DNA of 46,081 nucleotides from Herbinix sp. (GCA_029239235.1 JAQZBD010000087.1:1-46081); one strand, 5' to 3'; positions 1-9,820 are shown, numbered from the stretch's first letter. The notes: generated from the letters alone by a model not told the origin. Numbers and translations are program-made.

Positions 1-138
1 CCATTGGAGAATGAAATTGAATTTAAAAGTGCAAAAGTAGAGTACGGAGTAATCGTGTGGCATAATGGTGATATTGATATAGCACCGGAATATATTTATA
101 AAAATAGCTATGTTTATAATGAAATTATAATTGCATAA
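1..138 (+). CDS. DUF2442-like protein, C-terminal part
   Basis: Reading frame 1 is open from the first base and ends in TAA at 136-138, giving the last 45 residues of a protein whose start lies outside the window. The stretch VIVWHNGDIDIAPEYIY resembles the end of small DUF2442 proteins, which finish with a strand carrying a W-x-N-G-x-D-(L/I)-x-P-E-x-(L/I)-Y pattern. Family members are usually 80-100 residues and are often found in toxin-antitoxin-like pairs, but their function is not established. The partner gene, if any, is upstream and not visible. A strong terminator follows about 50 bp downstream. The family call rests on one short motif, so it is moderate at best. Confidence 0.5.
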   Translation, partial: PLENEIEFKSAKVEYGVIVWHNGDIDIAPEYIYKNSYVYNEIIIA

Positions 139-190
139 GATACAGCTGATGATTGACATAAATAAATAATATGGACACAACAAGAGTGTA

Positions 191-240
191 AAAGAAATAA
201 AACACGATTAATTTTGCATTTCATCGTGTTTTATTTCTTT
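191..240. terminator. Bidirectional intrinsic terminator
   Basis: A perfect 18-bp inverted repeat (191-208 with 223-240) encloses a 14-nt loop. The arms begin in A-rich and end in T-rich sequence, so it can work in both directions. It serves the DUF2442-like gene and the convergent hexuronate operon whose last gene ends at 390. Confidence 0.8.
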
Positions 241-389
241 TCATTATTTAATAATTAGTTATGACTCTATAGGTAGCACTTAATTCATCCATAACGAAAT
301 TAACTGTGAGGTATATTTCTATTAACTAACTCCCCAGAATATTTCACACATTTGATCAATAGATTGAACGTATCAAAACCTCTGAAATG

Positions 390-1247
390 TTATACCCCTG
401 AATACGCTGAGAATCCGCCATCTACCGGAATTACAATTCCGTTGACAAAGCTGGAGGCATCCTCATTCACCAAGAATAACAGCGCTCCTAACAATTCCTC
501 CGGTTCACCAAAGCGATTCATCGGTGTGCTATTTAGAATCTTCTCTGCACGTGGTGTAAAGCCGCCATCTTCTGTCTTAAGAAGTGCTTCATTCTGATTG
601 GTCACAAAGAATCCAGGCGCGATGGCATTCACACGAATACCAACCTTAGACATATGAACTGCAAGCCACTGTGTAAAGTTTGAGATTGCAGCCTTTGCCG
701 CGGAGTATGCCGGTATCTTAGTCAAAGGAGTATAGGCATTCATTGAGGATACATTAATAATCGTACAACCCTTTCTGCCAATCATATCCTTAGAAAACTC
801 CTGAGATGGAAGCAGGGTTCCCAGGAAATTAAGATCAAATACAAATCGAATTCCCTGTTCATCCAGATCAAAGAAGGTAATAAGATCCTCTGCCTCGTTA
901 TTTAAATCTTCCGGATAAAGGTATTCTTTGGTAGTAGTACCCTTCGGGTGGTTACCGCCTGCTCCGTTTAGCAGGATATCGCAGGCTCCGAACTGCTGGA
1001 GCACAAGCTCATGGGCTTTGTGAAGACTTTCTTTGCTAAGAACATCCGCCTCAACACCAATTGCAATACCACCTGCCGCCTTCACCTCGTCAGCTCTTCT
1101 CTCTGCCTGTGACAGATTACGGTCAAGGATTGCTACCTTTGCACCGCAGGATGCCAAAGCATCTACCCAGTATCCACCAAGTACTCCGGCGCCTCCGGTA
1201 ACAACTGCTACTTTATTATTTAAATCAACAGAAAACGGTAATTTCAT
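390..1247 (-). CDS. SDR-family D-mannonate oxidoreductase (fructuronate reductase)
   Basis: This 285-residue short-chain dehydrogenase probably interconverts D-fructuronate and D-mannonate with NAD(P)H in the cytoplasm, the step between UxaC and UxuA. The nucleotide motif TGGAGVLG is at residues 17-24, NGAG at 94-97, catalytic Ser near 167-168, and Tyr181-x3-Lys185 in YSAAK. The ending NGIVIPVDGGFSAYSGV is typical of the family. It replaces the unrelated long-chain UxuB of enterobacteria, as the SDR-type enzyme of Bacillus hexuronate loci does. It is third in the uxaC-uxuA unit, 158 bp after uxuA, with AAAGGA upstream of the ATG. That gap holds a 17-bp tandem repeat array. The exact substrate is inferred from the neighbours; other sugar-acid SDRs look alike. 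Confidence 0.82.
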   Translation of the reverse strand: MKLPFSVDLNNKVAVVTGGAGVLGGYWVDALASCGAKVAILDRNLSQAERRADEVKAAGGIAIGVEADVLSKESLHKAHELVLQQFGACDILLNGAGGNHPKGTTTKEYLYPEDLNNEAEDLITFFDLDEQGIRFVFDLNFLGTLLPSQEFSKDMIGRKGCTIINVSSMNAYTPLTKIPAYSAAKAAISNFTQWLAVHMSKVGIRVNAIAPGFFVTNQNEALLKTEDGGFTPRAEKILNSTPMNRFGEPEELLGALLFLVNEDASSFVNGIVIPVDGGFSAYSGV

Positions 1248-1328
1248 TCTTCTTCGTTCCTTTCATTTTTATCTTCATTCGATAACTGAATAGCCACTTG
1301 TTGCAGTTAATGAACATACTATCATTGC

Positions 1329-1413
1329 CCTTATCCTATTAATGTCCTTATCCTATTAATGTCCTATCCACTTATTGTCCTGATCCACTTATTGTCCTGA
1401 TTCACTTATTGTC
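1329..1413. repeat. 17-bp tandem repeat array at the 3' end of uxuA
   Basis: Five head-to-tail units lie here. Two are identical (1329-1345, 1346-1362; CCTTATCCTATTAATGT) and three are a variant (1363-1378 with one base missing, 1379-1395, 1396-1412; for example CCTGATCCACTTATTGT). The last unit overlaps the uxuA stop codon at 1406-1408, so on the minus strand the unit reads as the last uxuA codons plus TAA, repeated downstream. The unit is not a multiple of three and the array is noncoding beyond the stop. Confidence 0.85.
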
Positions 1414-2452
1414 CTGATTTTTCAAGAGTCTCCCAGATACCGGTCAAATACATTGCACCAAGTGCTCTGTCATAAAGACCATAGCCCGGTCTTCCAGTCT
1501 CACCCCAAATCATTCTGCCGTGATCCGGACGAACATACCCGGTATAGTTATTCTTATGAAGTGCCTTCACAATCTCCACGATATCAAGGGAGCCACATGG
1601 GGAGAAGTGAGCACTCTCTTCAAAGCTTCCGTCCTCCAATAGCTTTACGTTACGGATATGCATAAAATGAATTCGTCCCATGGCTGAGTATTTATCAACC
1701 ATTCTTACAATATCATTGAAGCTTCCGCTTCCCAAGGATCCGGTACAGAAGGTAAGTCCATTGTACTTGTTGTCCACCAGCTTTAGGAAACGATCCAAAT
1801 TCGCCTCATTTGTAATAATTCTGGGCAATCCAAAGATTGGATACGGCGGATCGTCCGGGTGAATCGCCATTAGTATGTCACATTCCTCGGCTACAGGAAT
1901 AATCTCCTTTAAAAAGTATTCCAAATTGGACCATAGCTTTTCTTCGTCCACCTGTGCATACTTTGCAAAGATTTCTGCCAGCTTATCCTTGGTATAACTG
2001 CTATCCCAGCCCGGAAGAGATAACTCTCCGGTTAAAGGATCCATTTTTTCTAATTGCTCTCTATAATATACAAGTGCTGTAGAACCATCCTCTAGCTCCT
2101 TATCTAACTGAGTACGAGTCCAGTCAAATACAGGCATGAAATTATAGCAAATCACTTTGACTCCTGCTTTAGAAAGCCTTCTGATATTTTCCTTATAATT
2201 CTCAATATACTGCTGTCTTGTAGATGCTCCCAGCTTAATGTCCTCATGAACAGGCACACTCTCGATAACGTCAAAGTGCAAACCTGCCTTCTCGACCTCT
2301 GCTTTTAAGCTGCTGATGCTTTCCTCGCTCCACACCTCACCAACGGGTACATCATAGATTGCGGTTACAATGCTATGCATATTAGGGATTTGTCTGATGT
2401 ATCCCAGCTTCACTGCATCATCCGCTCCATACCAACGAAATGATAACTTCAT
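1406..2452 (-). CDS. uxuA: Mannonate dehydratase
   Basis: UxuA dehydrates D-mannonate to 2-keto-3-deoxy-D-gluconate, feeding KdgK and KdgA, whose genes lie at 12-14 kb. The protein is 348 residues, normal for the family. It starts [12 protein letters not shown], a typical UxuA beginning, and carries the conserved xylose-isomerase-like barrel segments: the AIHPDDPP stretch, [14 protein letters not shown] and a C-terminal [11 protein letters not shown] containing conserved metal or substrate ligands. The gene follows uxaC by 2 bp. Its ribosome site GGAGG overlaps the uxaC stop (ATGGAGGAATAA), so translation is probably coupled. Its own last codons are the founding unit of the downstream 17-bp repeats. 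The identification is firm. Confidence 0.96.
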   Translation of the reverse strand: MKLSFRWYGADDAVKLGYIRQIPNMHSIVTAIYDVPVGEVWSEESISSLKAEVEKAGLHFDVIESVPVHEDIKLGASTRQQYIENYKENIRRLSKAGVKVICYNFMPVFDWTRTQLDKELEDGSTALVYYREQLEKMDPLTGELSLPGWDSSYTKDKLAEIFAKYAQVDEEKLWSNLEYFLKEIIPVAEECDILMAIHPDDPPYPIFGLPRIITNEANLDRFLKLVDNKYNGLTFCTGSLGSGSFNDIVRMVDKYSAMGRIHFMHIRNVKLLEDGSFEESAHFSPCGSLDIVEIVKALHKNNYTGYVRPDHGRMIWGETGRPGYGLYDRALGAMYLTGIWETLEKSGQ

Positions 2453-2454
2453 AC

Positions 2455-3852
2455 TTATTCCTCCATTTCTAAATATTTAATTATATTCTTATAGCAGATG
2501 CCTTCTACGATACCGGTGAGTAGCTTTTCATCTGCTTCAAATTCTCCGTTATCCACCAGTTCTCCTATGTAATTACAAAGGATTCGCCTAAAATAATCAT
2601 GTCTCACATAAGAGAGAAAGCTTCTGGAATCGGTCAACATTCCAACAAAATCCGCTAACATTCCCTGATTTGCTATGGCTGTTAAGTGCTTGCTGATTTC
2701 TTCTTTATTATCACAGAACCACCAGGCCGGCCCAAATTGTACCTTGCCTGCAATTTCATCCTCTGCAAAACAATGAGGTAAAGCAGACAACACAAGGTTA
2801 TCTTTAGCATTTAAGGTATACAGTACCGTTTTAGGAAGTCCCTTACGCCCTTCCATCTCATTCAGAAGTTGTGCCAATGGCTCCATCACATTAAAATCGT
2901 TCATAATATCATAGCCTGCATCAACTCCCAGTCTCTTGAACTGTTCTGTATTTGTATTGCGGTAGGCTCCAATATGTAACTGCATCACCCAGTTAACTTT
3001 ATGGTACTCTGCTGCTAGTAAAATTAAGGTATGCTGCTTAAACTTTTCTGCCTCTTCCTTTGTGATTGCTAATCCCTGCATTCTCCTTAGAAAGATATCG
3101 CTAATCTCTTCCTCTGAGACTTCAACGCAGCCCAGACTCTCCAGAGAATGATCCGACAACAGGCATCCATTCGCGCTGAAATATTCAATTCGATTATTTA
3201 ATCCCTTCATAAAATCAGCATAAGTTTTGATGGACAATCCAGTCACCACACCTAGACTCCCCACATAATCCTGAAATCCATCCTTGCCAATATTTAATGC
3301 CTTATCCGGGCGGAAGGTAGGCAGCACGGCAAAGTCAAGCTGACGTTCTTCCAGGATCAGCTTATGAAAGTTTAAATCATCCAAGGGATCATCCGTAGTA
3401 CAGATTAGCTTTACCTTGGAATTTTGAATCATCTTTACAGGTGATAGGGCTTCCGATTTAATTTTCTGGTTACAAAAATGATAGAGCTCCTCTGCATTGC
3501 TTTCCTTCAAAATACTTTGTACACCAAAATAGGTTTGCAGCTCCATATTCGCCCAATGATATAACGGGCTCCCGATCAATCGTTCGCAGGTTTTTGCCCA
3601 GGCGGTGAATTTATCAATACTGCTTCCATTGCCAGTAATCATTTCCTCCGCAACCCCTGCATATCGCATTGCTCTCCATTTGTAATGGTCATATTTCAAC
3701 CATAGAGCTGAAATATCTGAGAATACTTCATCCTCATAAATCTCCTTTGAGGAAAGATGGCAGTGGTAATCATAGATTGGAGCACATTTTGCAACATCAT
3801 GATATAAAGTTTCTGCTGTCTTACCCTTTAGTAAAAAATTGCCGCCAAACAT
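2455..3852 (-). CDS. uxaC: Glucuronate (uronate) isomerase
   Basis: UxaC isomerises D-glucuronate to D-fructuronate, and D-galacturonate to tagaturonate, in the cytoplasm. The protein has 465 residues, normal for UxaC. Near the N-terminus YDYHCHLS places the metal-binding His-x-His at residues 30 and 32 of the amidohydrolase-type barrel. Later segments such as [11 protein letters not shown], the QLHIGAYRN stretch and [23 protein letters not shown] are characteristic. The start ATG has AAAGGAG 10 nt upstream. It is first in a minus-strand operon with uxuA and the SDR reductase and is transcribed divergently from an AraC-type gene. No galacturonate-specific genes (uxaA, uxaB) are present, so the unit points to glucuronate. 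Confidence 0.97.
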   Translation of the reverse strand: MFGGNFLLKGKTAETLYHDVAKCAPIYDYHCHLSSKEIYEDEVFSDISALWLKYDHYKWRAMRYAGVAEEMITGNGSSIDKFTAWAKTCERLIGSPLYHWANMELQTYFGVQSILKESNAEELYHFCNQKIKSEALSPVKMIQNSKVKLICTTDDPLDDLNFHKLILEERQLDFAVLPTFRPDKALNIGKDGFQDYVGSLGVVTGLSIKTYADFMKGLNNRIEYFSANGCLLSDHSLESLGCVEVSEEEISDIFLRRMQGLAITKEEAEKFKQHTLILLAAEYHKVNWVMQLHIGAYRNTNTEQFKRLGVDAGYDIMNDFNVMEPLAQLLNEMEGRKGLPKTVLYTLNAKDNLVLSALPHCFAEDEIAGKVQFGPAWWFCDNKEEISKHLTAIANQGMLADFVGMLTDSRSFLSYVRHDYFRRILCNYIGELVDNGEFEADEKLLTGIVEGICYKNIIKYLEMEE

Positions 3853-3909
3853 AGAATTATTACTCCTTTACGTAAAATCCAGGTACTAAGAATACTCCTC
3901 CTTGGAACG

Positions 3910-3952
3910 ATAATAGGGTGTTTTCCATATATATCTCGTTTATATCTCGTTT
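3910..3952 (-). promoter_or_regulatory. Candidate uxaC promoter with AraC-type direct-repeat operator
   Basis: On the minus strand two adjacent copies of AAACGAGATAT (plus-strand 3931-3941 and 3942-3952, 11 bp, one helical turn apart) run into a -10-like TATTAT (3910-3915). A 17-bp spacer back from that box falls on CGAGAT inside the repeat, which is a poor -35. A degenerate -35 overlapped by tandem direct repeats is the usual layout of AraC-family class II activation. This would make the divergent regulator an activator of uxaC-uxuA. An extended -10 (TGTTATAAT on the minus strand, 4011-4019) further upstream is an alternative start point. The rest of the 355-bp gap shows no gene. Confidence 0.5.
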
Positions 3953-4054
3953 CCCAGGAAAAGATTATTCCTAGCCCTACAGGTTAATTTATCAATTATT
4001 TATATCGATAATTATAACAAGAAACTGTGGCTGCTCCTATGTTTTAAATGCTAT

Positions 4055-4083
4055 TTGACTTGCAAAAATTGCTGTGATAAAAT
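4055..4083 (+). promoter_or_regulatory. Promoter of the AraC-type regulator
   Basis: TTGACT (4055-4060), a 17-bp spacer and TAAAAT (4078-4083) form a near-consensus vegetative promoter. Transcription would start near 4090, leaving a leader of about 118 nt before the ATG. Confidence 0.7.
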
Positions 4084-4207
4084 GATCGATAAGATTATGA
4101 ATCACTTCCTCCACTCATTTCTATACGGATGTGATAGAAGATACCCGGCAATAAAGCAGCCGATTTTAGATTTAATTTGTCTTAAATAAAGAAAGCTAGG
4201 TGTTAAA

Positions 4208-5086
4208 ATGAGAAAGAGAACACAGGCCTATAGCACTCGTCAAACAATGCTCTCCAATGACTATGAAATTTTTCACTACTCCGACACGGGGCTTGGAAAG
4301 GTTAGCCTGCATCATCATGATTTTTATGAATGCTATTATTTCATCTCAGGTGATGTTACCTATATGATTGAAGGCAAGTCCTATCAGCTAATGCCTGGGG
4401 ATATTATCTTAATAAATTCAAAGGAGCTGCATCAGCCCATTATTCATAACTCGGAAACACCCTACGAACGAATTGTTATTTGGCTGAATAGGAATTTTCT
4501 ATCTTCTCTCTGCACCGAGAATACGAATCTAATTCGCTGTTTTGAGGATGAAGGGAAGGAGAATGTCATTCGAGCTGATGTGGAAGCCCAGCAGAGCATT
4601 CGAACCATCTTGCATAAACTCCTAAAACTTGAGAATTATTCCGGGATGGGACTGGAGCTTTTATACCGGGCATATGTTACTGAGCTGTTAATTCTGTTGA
4701 ATAACCTGCTGTTCTTTCAAACAGAGCGTTATAACATCACCTTTGAAAAAAGCAGTTTGATTGAGGAAATCATTGATTATATCAATTCCCATCTGGAGGA
4801 AGCCATAACGATTGAAGAACTATCCCAGCAGTTTTATCTAAGCCGTTTCCACCTATTGCGGGAATTTAAAAAGTATTCGGGGACTACCCTCCATAAATTT
4901 ATTGTCCAAAAGAAATTGATACTGGCTAAGGAACTGATTTTACAGGGGATCCCCATTACACAGGTTTATGAACGTTGTGGGTTCGGAGATTATTCTAATT
5001 TCTTTCGTGCCTTTAAAAATGAATATGGTGTGACCCCGAAGCAATTCTTTCAGTTGATGTACCAATCAGAACACAATGATGCATGA
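4208..5086 (+). CDS. AraC-family transcriptional regulator of hexuronate genes
   Basis: This 292-residue cytoplasmic DNA-binding protein has the standard two-domain AraC layout. The N-terminal cupin-like sensor (about 20-150) contains HHHDFYECYYFISG and the MPGDIILINSKELHQP hallmark. The C-terminal double helix-turn-helix (about 190-285) contains ITIEELSQQFYLSRFHLLREFKKYSG and the signature GFGDYSNFFRAFKNEYGVTPKQF. It is divergent from uxaC, so it most likely senses a hexuronate or intermediate and activates uxaC-uxuA-reductase. The 11-bp direct repeats in the shared gap are its likely site. The ribosome site is weak (AGGTG), suggesting modest expression. The family is certain; the ligand is inferred from context. 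Confidence 0.9.
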   Translation: MRKRTQAYSTRQTMLSNDYEIFHYSDTGLGKVSLHHHDFYECYYFISGDVTYMIEGKSYQLMPGDIILINSKELHQPIIHNSETPYERIVIWLNRNFLSSLCTENTNLIRCFEDEGKENVIRADVEAQQSIRTILHKLLKLENYSGMGLELLYRAYVTELLILLNNLLFFQTERYNITFEKSSLIEEIIDYINSHLEEAITIEELSQQFYLSRFHLLREFKKYSGTTLHKFIVQKKLILAKELILQGIPITQVYERCGFGDYSNFFRAFKNEYGVTPKQFFQLMYQSEHNDA

Positions 5087-5115
5087 TATTCATGCTGCTA
5101 GAATAATGGCCTCGT

Positions 5116-5157
5116 CTTCAATTGAATCGACTTGTCAAAACAAGTTTTCAATTGAAG
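5116..5157 (+). terminator. First of two tandem terminators after the AraC gene
   Basis: An 11-bp outer arm (5116-5126 with 5147-5157) encloses an inner CTTGT-caaa-ACAAG hairpin, and a T-run follows. A second terminator follows immediately. Confidence 0.65.
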
Positions 5158-5170
5158 TTTTTCTATATAA

Positions 5171-5211
5171 AAAACCCTGACAACCTTTCGTAAAATTGTT
5201 GTCAGGGTTTT
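5171..5211. terminator. Bidirectional terminator between AraC gene and FtsX-type permease
   Basis: A perfect 14-bp stem AAAACCCTGACAAC / GTTGTCAGGGTTTT (5171-5184 with 5198-5211) has a 13-nt loop. A and T tracts flank it, so it ends both convergent transcripts. Confidence 0.9.
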
Positions 5212-5309
5212 ATTCTGTTTCTATCCAGAATATATATTAGATTTCTAATGAAACAGATACCTCATTTAATCTATTTCCTGCTTTAATTCAAGGTTCCTAT
5301 TACAATCTC

Positions 5310-8300
5310 CTATTCCACACTCTTCAAGGCCTCAACCATGTTAATCTTCCTCAAAGCCTTATCCGTAATTTTGTTCACTAATAAAGTAAATATCATGGTA
5401 AGTACCGCCGCTGCTAAGTAAGCAAATAAAGAAACCCTGACATTAAAAGCGGTATCTGCAATGCTGACATTTGCAAGTATTGCATAGGTAATTCCATAAC
5501 CTGCCGGCATACCGAGAAGAATTCCAAACAGGGTAAGTATAATAGTCTCCTTATTGATATAGGAAGCCACCTCTCTCGGTTGGAAGCCAAGCACCTTCAT
5601 GGTAGCCAGCTCTCTTTCCCGCTCGCTTACATTAATATTGGAGAGTGTGAACAATACAGTGAATGCCAATACCGCTGACATACCAATTAAGAGGTATACC
5701 ACCATGTTGACAATTTTCTTCATATCCCCAAAGGCATCTCGCAAATGCTGGCTGCTGCTAACCGTGAGAATTCTCTCATCCTCTGAAAGCTTGTTCAACC
5801 AGCTCTCACTATTGTCCTCAGCCGTCATATTCAGTAAATAAGCGGAACCGTCATAATCTCCAAAGGCCGCCTGATAACAGCTTTCACTGACATAGATATA
5901 ATTACCCGCATTATTGACAGTGACAAAGGCTACAGGGAAGTCATATTCCAGATTATCCTCATTCTGTAACGAAACTGTGTCCCCATTCTCTATCTTCAGC
6001 TGCTTTGCAGCATTCTGCGTAACTACAAGTCCTTCCTTTGGAAGAGTCATCTTCTTTCCTGTAGAAAGATTCTTAAGATGGACGTAGGTGCTTAAATCCA
6101 CATCATCTGGGATCACCATAACGGTTATCTCCACACTGCGGCTGTCCTTCCAGAGAGTCAGGGAGCTAATCTGCAACTGCTGATCCTCCTCTACCATCCC
6201 GGAAGCCTTCCATTCCTCCTTCAGCACATCTCTTTCTTCCGCTGTAAGATCATCGGTTACTACAACCGCATCATAAACAGTTACCTTGTCAAACTGATCG
6301 GACATGAGCCCGCCAACAGTGTCCCTTACACCAAAACCAAGCACAATCAACATCATACAGCCAAGAATTCCAATAATCGTCATAAGTGCTCTTTTCTTGT
6401 AACGGAACAGGTTTCTGCAGGTCACTTTATTTAAGAACTTAAGACGCTTCCAGATAAATGGAATTCGCTCCAATAAAATACGACTGCCTTCCTTCGGTGG
6501 CTTCGGTCTCATCAGCTCTGCCGGTCGTTCATGCAGCATCTCAGCACAGGAGAACACCGTTGCTCCCACAATCCCCACCAGAAACAGCCCAAAGCTGCCC
6601 AAGCCATAGCTTGGATAGTAGGAAAGTTTATAGTCAGGTATTACATAGAGGCGGTTTGCAATGATGCGAAGTACCTCCGGTAATCCCCAAAAGCCAAGTA
6701 TATTTCCCAGTATTCCGCCGACGGAACAAGCAAGACCTGCATAAATGAGGTATTTCATACTGATTTGATATTTGGCATAGCCGAGAGATTTATAAGTACC
6801 GATTAAGGACCGATCCTCCTCCACCATTCTGGTCATCGTAGTCAGACAAACCAGGATTGCTACCAGGAAGAAAATAATCGGAAATGCTCTAGTTACGGCC
6901 TCAATAAAGCCTATATCACTATCTACTCCGGAAAAGCTATCGTTATCATAACGATCCCATACGTACCACTTTGCCTCTCCAATATCAGCAACCTCTGCTT
7001 TACCATCAGCAATTTTTTGCTTTGCTTCTGCTATAGAGGTCTGATAATCTGCCATTTTCTCATCCAGCTCTGCCTGGCCATCTGTCAGTTCTGCTTCTGC
7101 CTCCTTTAATTCCTGCTCGGCATCCTCAAGCTTTGTAAGACCGTCATCCAGTTCTGCCTGCTTTTCCTCCAGCTGCTGCTCTGCTTCCGCTTTCTTTGTA
7201 CCAAGCTCCTTCTGGCCTTTCACCAGCTTTGCTTTGCCTTCTTTAATTTCCTTCCTGGAAGCCGAGATTTGCGAAAGGGCATCCGACTTCTTTGCTGCAA
7301 GGGTAGCTGAGCTGCCACTTAAGAGCTCCTGGCTATAATCCAAGGTACCCTGTTGAACCGCCAAAGAGGAGAAAGTCTTAATCTGATCCTCCGTTAATGG
7401 AGCCCCACCCATAACGAAATTACCTGCCAGCTTCTGTGTATCTGTCTGCAGCTGCGCCATTGCCTGATTATATGCATTCGTTTGACTGCCGGAAGGAGTC
7501 TCCCCTTTCTCGACAGCTAACAAATATGGTGCTGCAGCTTTCCCATCTTCTATCATAGCCGTCCATACTGACTGAGTCTCCGTACTCTTCCAAATTGACT
7601 GGGCATCTGCTGATAAAGATTCCACGATGCCGGATAATCCAGCCTTCGCTTCATCCTTCTTCTGATTCAGCTCCTTTTGATTCTTTGATAACTGCTGTTC
7701 ATAGGTCGCAAACTCCTTGAGTGCAGCAGCTTCCTCGCTGTTAAGCTTATCTTCACCAGCCTCTAGCTTTGCTTTATTCGTATCCAGCTCCTTCTGAGCA
7801 GAAACAAACTTCTCTTCGGCTGATTTCTTAGCCTTTGTCAGCTCCTTCTGCCCGTCTTCAAGCTTTACTTTATTCTCCTTTACTTCGGTCAAACCTTCAT
7901 GATAGCTATCCCAGCCATCATTTATTTCTATCTGCGCATCCGCGAATTTCTGATCCGCCTCTGCCATCTTATCCGCCAGCTCTGCTTCCGCATCAATAAG
8001 CTTCTGATTCGCCTCTCCTACTACCTTGTCATACCTAACCTGCTGCCTTTGATCCACCAGAGTATCCTTAATATTGTCAGCAACACTCTCTGCCAGCGAA
8101 TGATACTCCTCCGAGTAAGCATCCAGTTCCTGTGCACCATCTAATGTCAGATAGATAGAGGTAATAATATCACTGTCAATACATCCATCTACCGTGAATA
8201 ACATATAGTCACTGCTGCTGGTGGAAAAGGAGGAGTTTGCAAGCCCTTCCTCTGCATTCGCGATATCCAGAGGGCTAAGAACCAAGGCGGTAATCTCATA

Positions 8301-8969
8301 CTCCGTTACTGCCAGCTTAGGTGTGGAAACGTCCTCCTCCACGGTTATGTTCAGTTCCTCTGTCTCTGAATCAGCTTCGTCTATATCAGCGGATGAATCC
8401 GTTGCAGTGTCTGTCTCCGTATCGGTTGCTTCCATACTCTTACCGGAATCTGATAAGCTTTCCTCATTCTCAGCGTCCTTCCCAGCTTCCTTTTCATCCT
8501 CCGAAGCTTCCAGAGTTATAGTATCTCCTAACTTAAGACCGGTATCATTAAGAAATCGTTCCGTTACCGCAACCTGCCCAGGCTTAACAGGAAGCTTGCC
8601 CTTCAGGATATAGGGTTCATTCATTCCTCTTTCGTCCAGAGTAGATAGATTCGCTAAAAGCAGACTCTCACCATTCTGCTTCAACTTTACATCCATGCTG
8701 TAATCGCCATATGCGGTACGAACCCCCTCCACCTGGGACAAGACCTCAAGATCCTCCTCCGTCAGTCCAAGGGTAGAAGCAATTTTAATATCATAGGTAT
8801 TCTGATGGTCATAGAACCGGTCCGCATTATCGAAAACGTCCAAACATCCTACCTTGAAGCCGGTGAAAACGCCGGTTCCCAGAGCCGTCATTGCAACAAT
8901 GGCAATAAATCTGGACAGATTCTTTTTTAGCGTAGATTTAATATCCTTTATATAAGCACTTTTTTTCAT
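5310..8969 (-). CDS. Large FtsX-type ABC transporter permease with coiled coil
   Basis: This is a membrane permease of the FtsX/MacB class, about 1219 residues. One N-terminal membrane segment (SRFIAIVAMTALGTGVFTG) is followed by an external part with an acidic Ser/Thr/Glu/Asp-rich stretch near residues 155-215. A long Lys/Glu/Ala-rich coiled coil then covers about residues 320-660. Next come a three-helix FtsX core (PIIFFLVAILVCLTTMTRMVEED, GILGNILGF), a second external domain, and a C-terminal FtsX core (LAFTVLFTLSNINVSERERELATMKVLGF). Such proteins pair with a MacB/LolD-like ATPase, which is encoded just upstream. I chose the ATG at 8967-8969 over an in-frame GTG at 8990 because GGG-TATATTA-ATG gives better spacing and the protein then starts MKKSAYIKDIKSTLKKN. 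Substrate unknown; export or mechanotransmission is likelier than import. Confidence 0.85.
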   Translation of the reverse strand: MKKSAYIKDIKSTLKKNLSRFIAIVAMTALGTGVFTGFKVGCLDVFDNADRFYDHQNTYDIKIASTLGLTEEDLEVLSQVEGVRTAYGDYSMDVKLKQNGESLLLANLSTLDERGMNEPYILKGKLPVKPGQVAVTERFLNDTGLKLGDTITLEASEDEKEAGKDAENEESLSDSGKSMEATDTETDTATDSSADIDEADSETEELNITVEEDVSTPKLAVTEYEITALVLSPLDIANAEEGLANSSFSTSSSDYMLFTVDGCIDSDIITSIYLTLDGAQELDAYSEEYHSLAESVADNIKDTLVDQRQQVRYDKVVGEANQKLIDAEAELADKMAEADQKFADAQIEINDGWDSYHEGLTEVKENKVKLEDGQKELTKAKKSAEEKFVSAQKELDTNKAKLEAGEDKLNSEEAAALKEFATYEQQLSKNQKELNQKKDEAKAGLSGIVESLSADAQSIWKSTETQSVWTAMIEDGKAAAPYLLAVEKGETPSGSQTNAYNQAMAQLQTDTQKLAGNFVMGGAPLTEDQIKTFSSLAVQQGTLDYSQELLSGSSATLAAKKSDALSQISASRKEIKEGKAKLVKGQKELGTKKAEAEQQLEEKQAELDDGLTKLEDAEQELKEAEAELTDGQAELDEKMADYQTSIAEAKQKIADGKAEVADIGEAKWYVWDRYDNDSFSGVDSDIGFIEAVTRAFPIIFFLVAILVCLTTMTRMVEEDRSLIGTYKSLGYAKYQISMKYLIYAGLACSVGGILGNILGFWGLPEVLRIIANRLYVIPDYKLSYYPSYGLGSFGLFLVGIVGATVFSCAEMLHERPAELMRPKPPKEGSRILLERIPFIWKRLKFLNKVTCRNLFRYKKRALMTIIGILGCMMLIVLGFGVRDTVGGLMSDQFDKVTVYDAVVVTDDLTAEERDVLKEEWKASGMVEEDQQLQISSLTLWKDSRSVEITVMVIPDDVDLSTYVHLKNLSTGKKMTLPKEGLVVTQNAAKQLKIENGDTVSLQNEDNLEYDFPVAFVTVNNAGNYIYVSESCYQAAFGDYDGSAYLLNMTAEDNSESWLNKLSEDERILTVSSSQHLRDAFGDMKKIVNMVVYLLIGMSAVLAFTVLFTLSNINVSERERELATMKVLGFQPREVASYINKETIILTLFGILLGMPAGYGITYAILANVSIADTAFNVRVSLFAYLAAAVLTMIFTLLVNKITDKALRKINMVEALKSVE

Positions 8970-9010
8970 TAATATACCCGTGCCTTTCACTTTTTGATGA
9001 CCTAATCCAG

Positions 9011-9028
9011 AAGCGAATATATTCGCTT
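9011..9028. repeat. 18-bp perfect palindrome between ATPase and permease genes
   Basis: AAGCGAATATATTCGCTT is its own reverse complement. About 27 bp further on lies a smaller interrupted palindrome, GAAAGT-G-ACTTTC (9055-9067). Both sit in the 149-bp gap between the ATPase stop and the permease start and could be protein-binding sites or an RNA hairpin. Confidence 0.5.
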
Positions 9029-9118
9029 TGTGAATAGGCCTTAATAAATAGTTTGAAAGTGACTTTCTTTCACACTTACCCTTATCTGCCCCCTTGTTTT
9101 CCGATCAGACCCCCAATA

Positions 9119-9820
9119 CTACCACTCAATTTCCGCGATATTTACCGGTTTGGGATTAACGGTCATATCAATTACCTTGCCGCTCTTAAAACGCAATACC
9201 CGGTCTGCCATTGGTGCTATAGCACTATTATGGGTAATAATAATTACGGTGATTCCCTGGTTTCTACAGGTATCCTGAAGGATTTGCAGTACCTGCTTAC
9301 CGGTCACATAATCCAGAGCTCCTGTTGGCTCATCGCACAATAAAAGCTTTGGATTCTTCGCCAATGCCCGAGCAATGGCAACTCTTTGCTGCTCACCTCC
9401 GGAAAGCTGAGCGGGAAAATTATTAATCCGCTCACCAAGGCCTACCTCTTGAAGAGTTTTGACAGCATCCAGGCTGTCCGGGCAGATCTGTGCTGCCAGC
9501 TCCACATTTTCCAAGGCAGTCAGATTGGGTACCAGATTATAAAACTGAAATACAAAGCCTACATCATTACGACGATATCCGCATAGCTGGGACTCGTTCC
9601 AATGAGTGATATCCGTTTCGTCAAAGAGTATTGTACCTCTGGTCGCAGTATCCATACCACCGAGTATATTTAGAGCTGTGGTCTTACCTGCTCCAGATGA
9701 GCCTAAGATCACCGCCAGCTCTCCTTTTTCCACTGAGAACGAAGCTGAATTAAGCGCACGCACTGTATTTTCTCCCATACCATATTCTTTATATACATTT
9801 TCAAATGTGATAAACGACAT
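9119..9820 (-). CDS. ABC transporter ATP-binding protein (MacB/LolD type)
   Basis: This 233-residue ATPase energises the neighbouring FtsX-type permease at the cytoplasmic face. The Walker A motif GSSGAGKT is at residues 40-47, the Q-loop is in [21 protein letters not shown], the signature is [15 protein letters not shown], Walker B is [12 protein letters not shown] and the switch His lies in IIITHN. These are the hallmarks of the LolD/MacB/FtsE group. The ATG is preceded by TTGGAGGAAATGTA, a strong ribosome site. The gene is first in a two-gene minus-strand operon. No two-component system or membrane-fusion partner is adjacent, so the role (peptide export, bacteriocin resistance or envelope maintenance) is open. 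Confidence 0.92.
   Translation of the reverse strand: MSFITFENVYKEYGMGENTVRALNSASFSVEKGELAVILGSSGAGKTTALNILGGMDTATRGTILFDETDITHWNESQLCGYRRNDVGFVFQFYNLVPNLTALENVELAAQICPDSLDAVKTLQEVGLGERINNFPAQLSGGEQQRVAIARALAKNPKLLLCDEPTGALDYVTGKQVLQILQDTCRNQGITVIIITHNSAIAPMADRVLRFKSGKVIDMTVNPKPVNIAEIEW

Noticed and set aside
8221..8613. Ser-rich plus-strand reading frame of 130 codons
   Set aside because: It is the antisense reading of the acidic Glu/Asp/Ser stretch of the FtsX permease.
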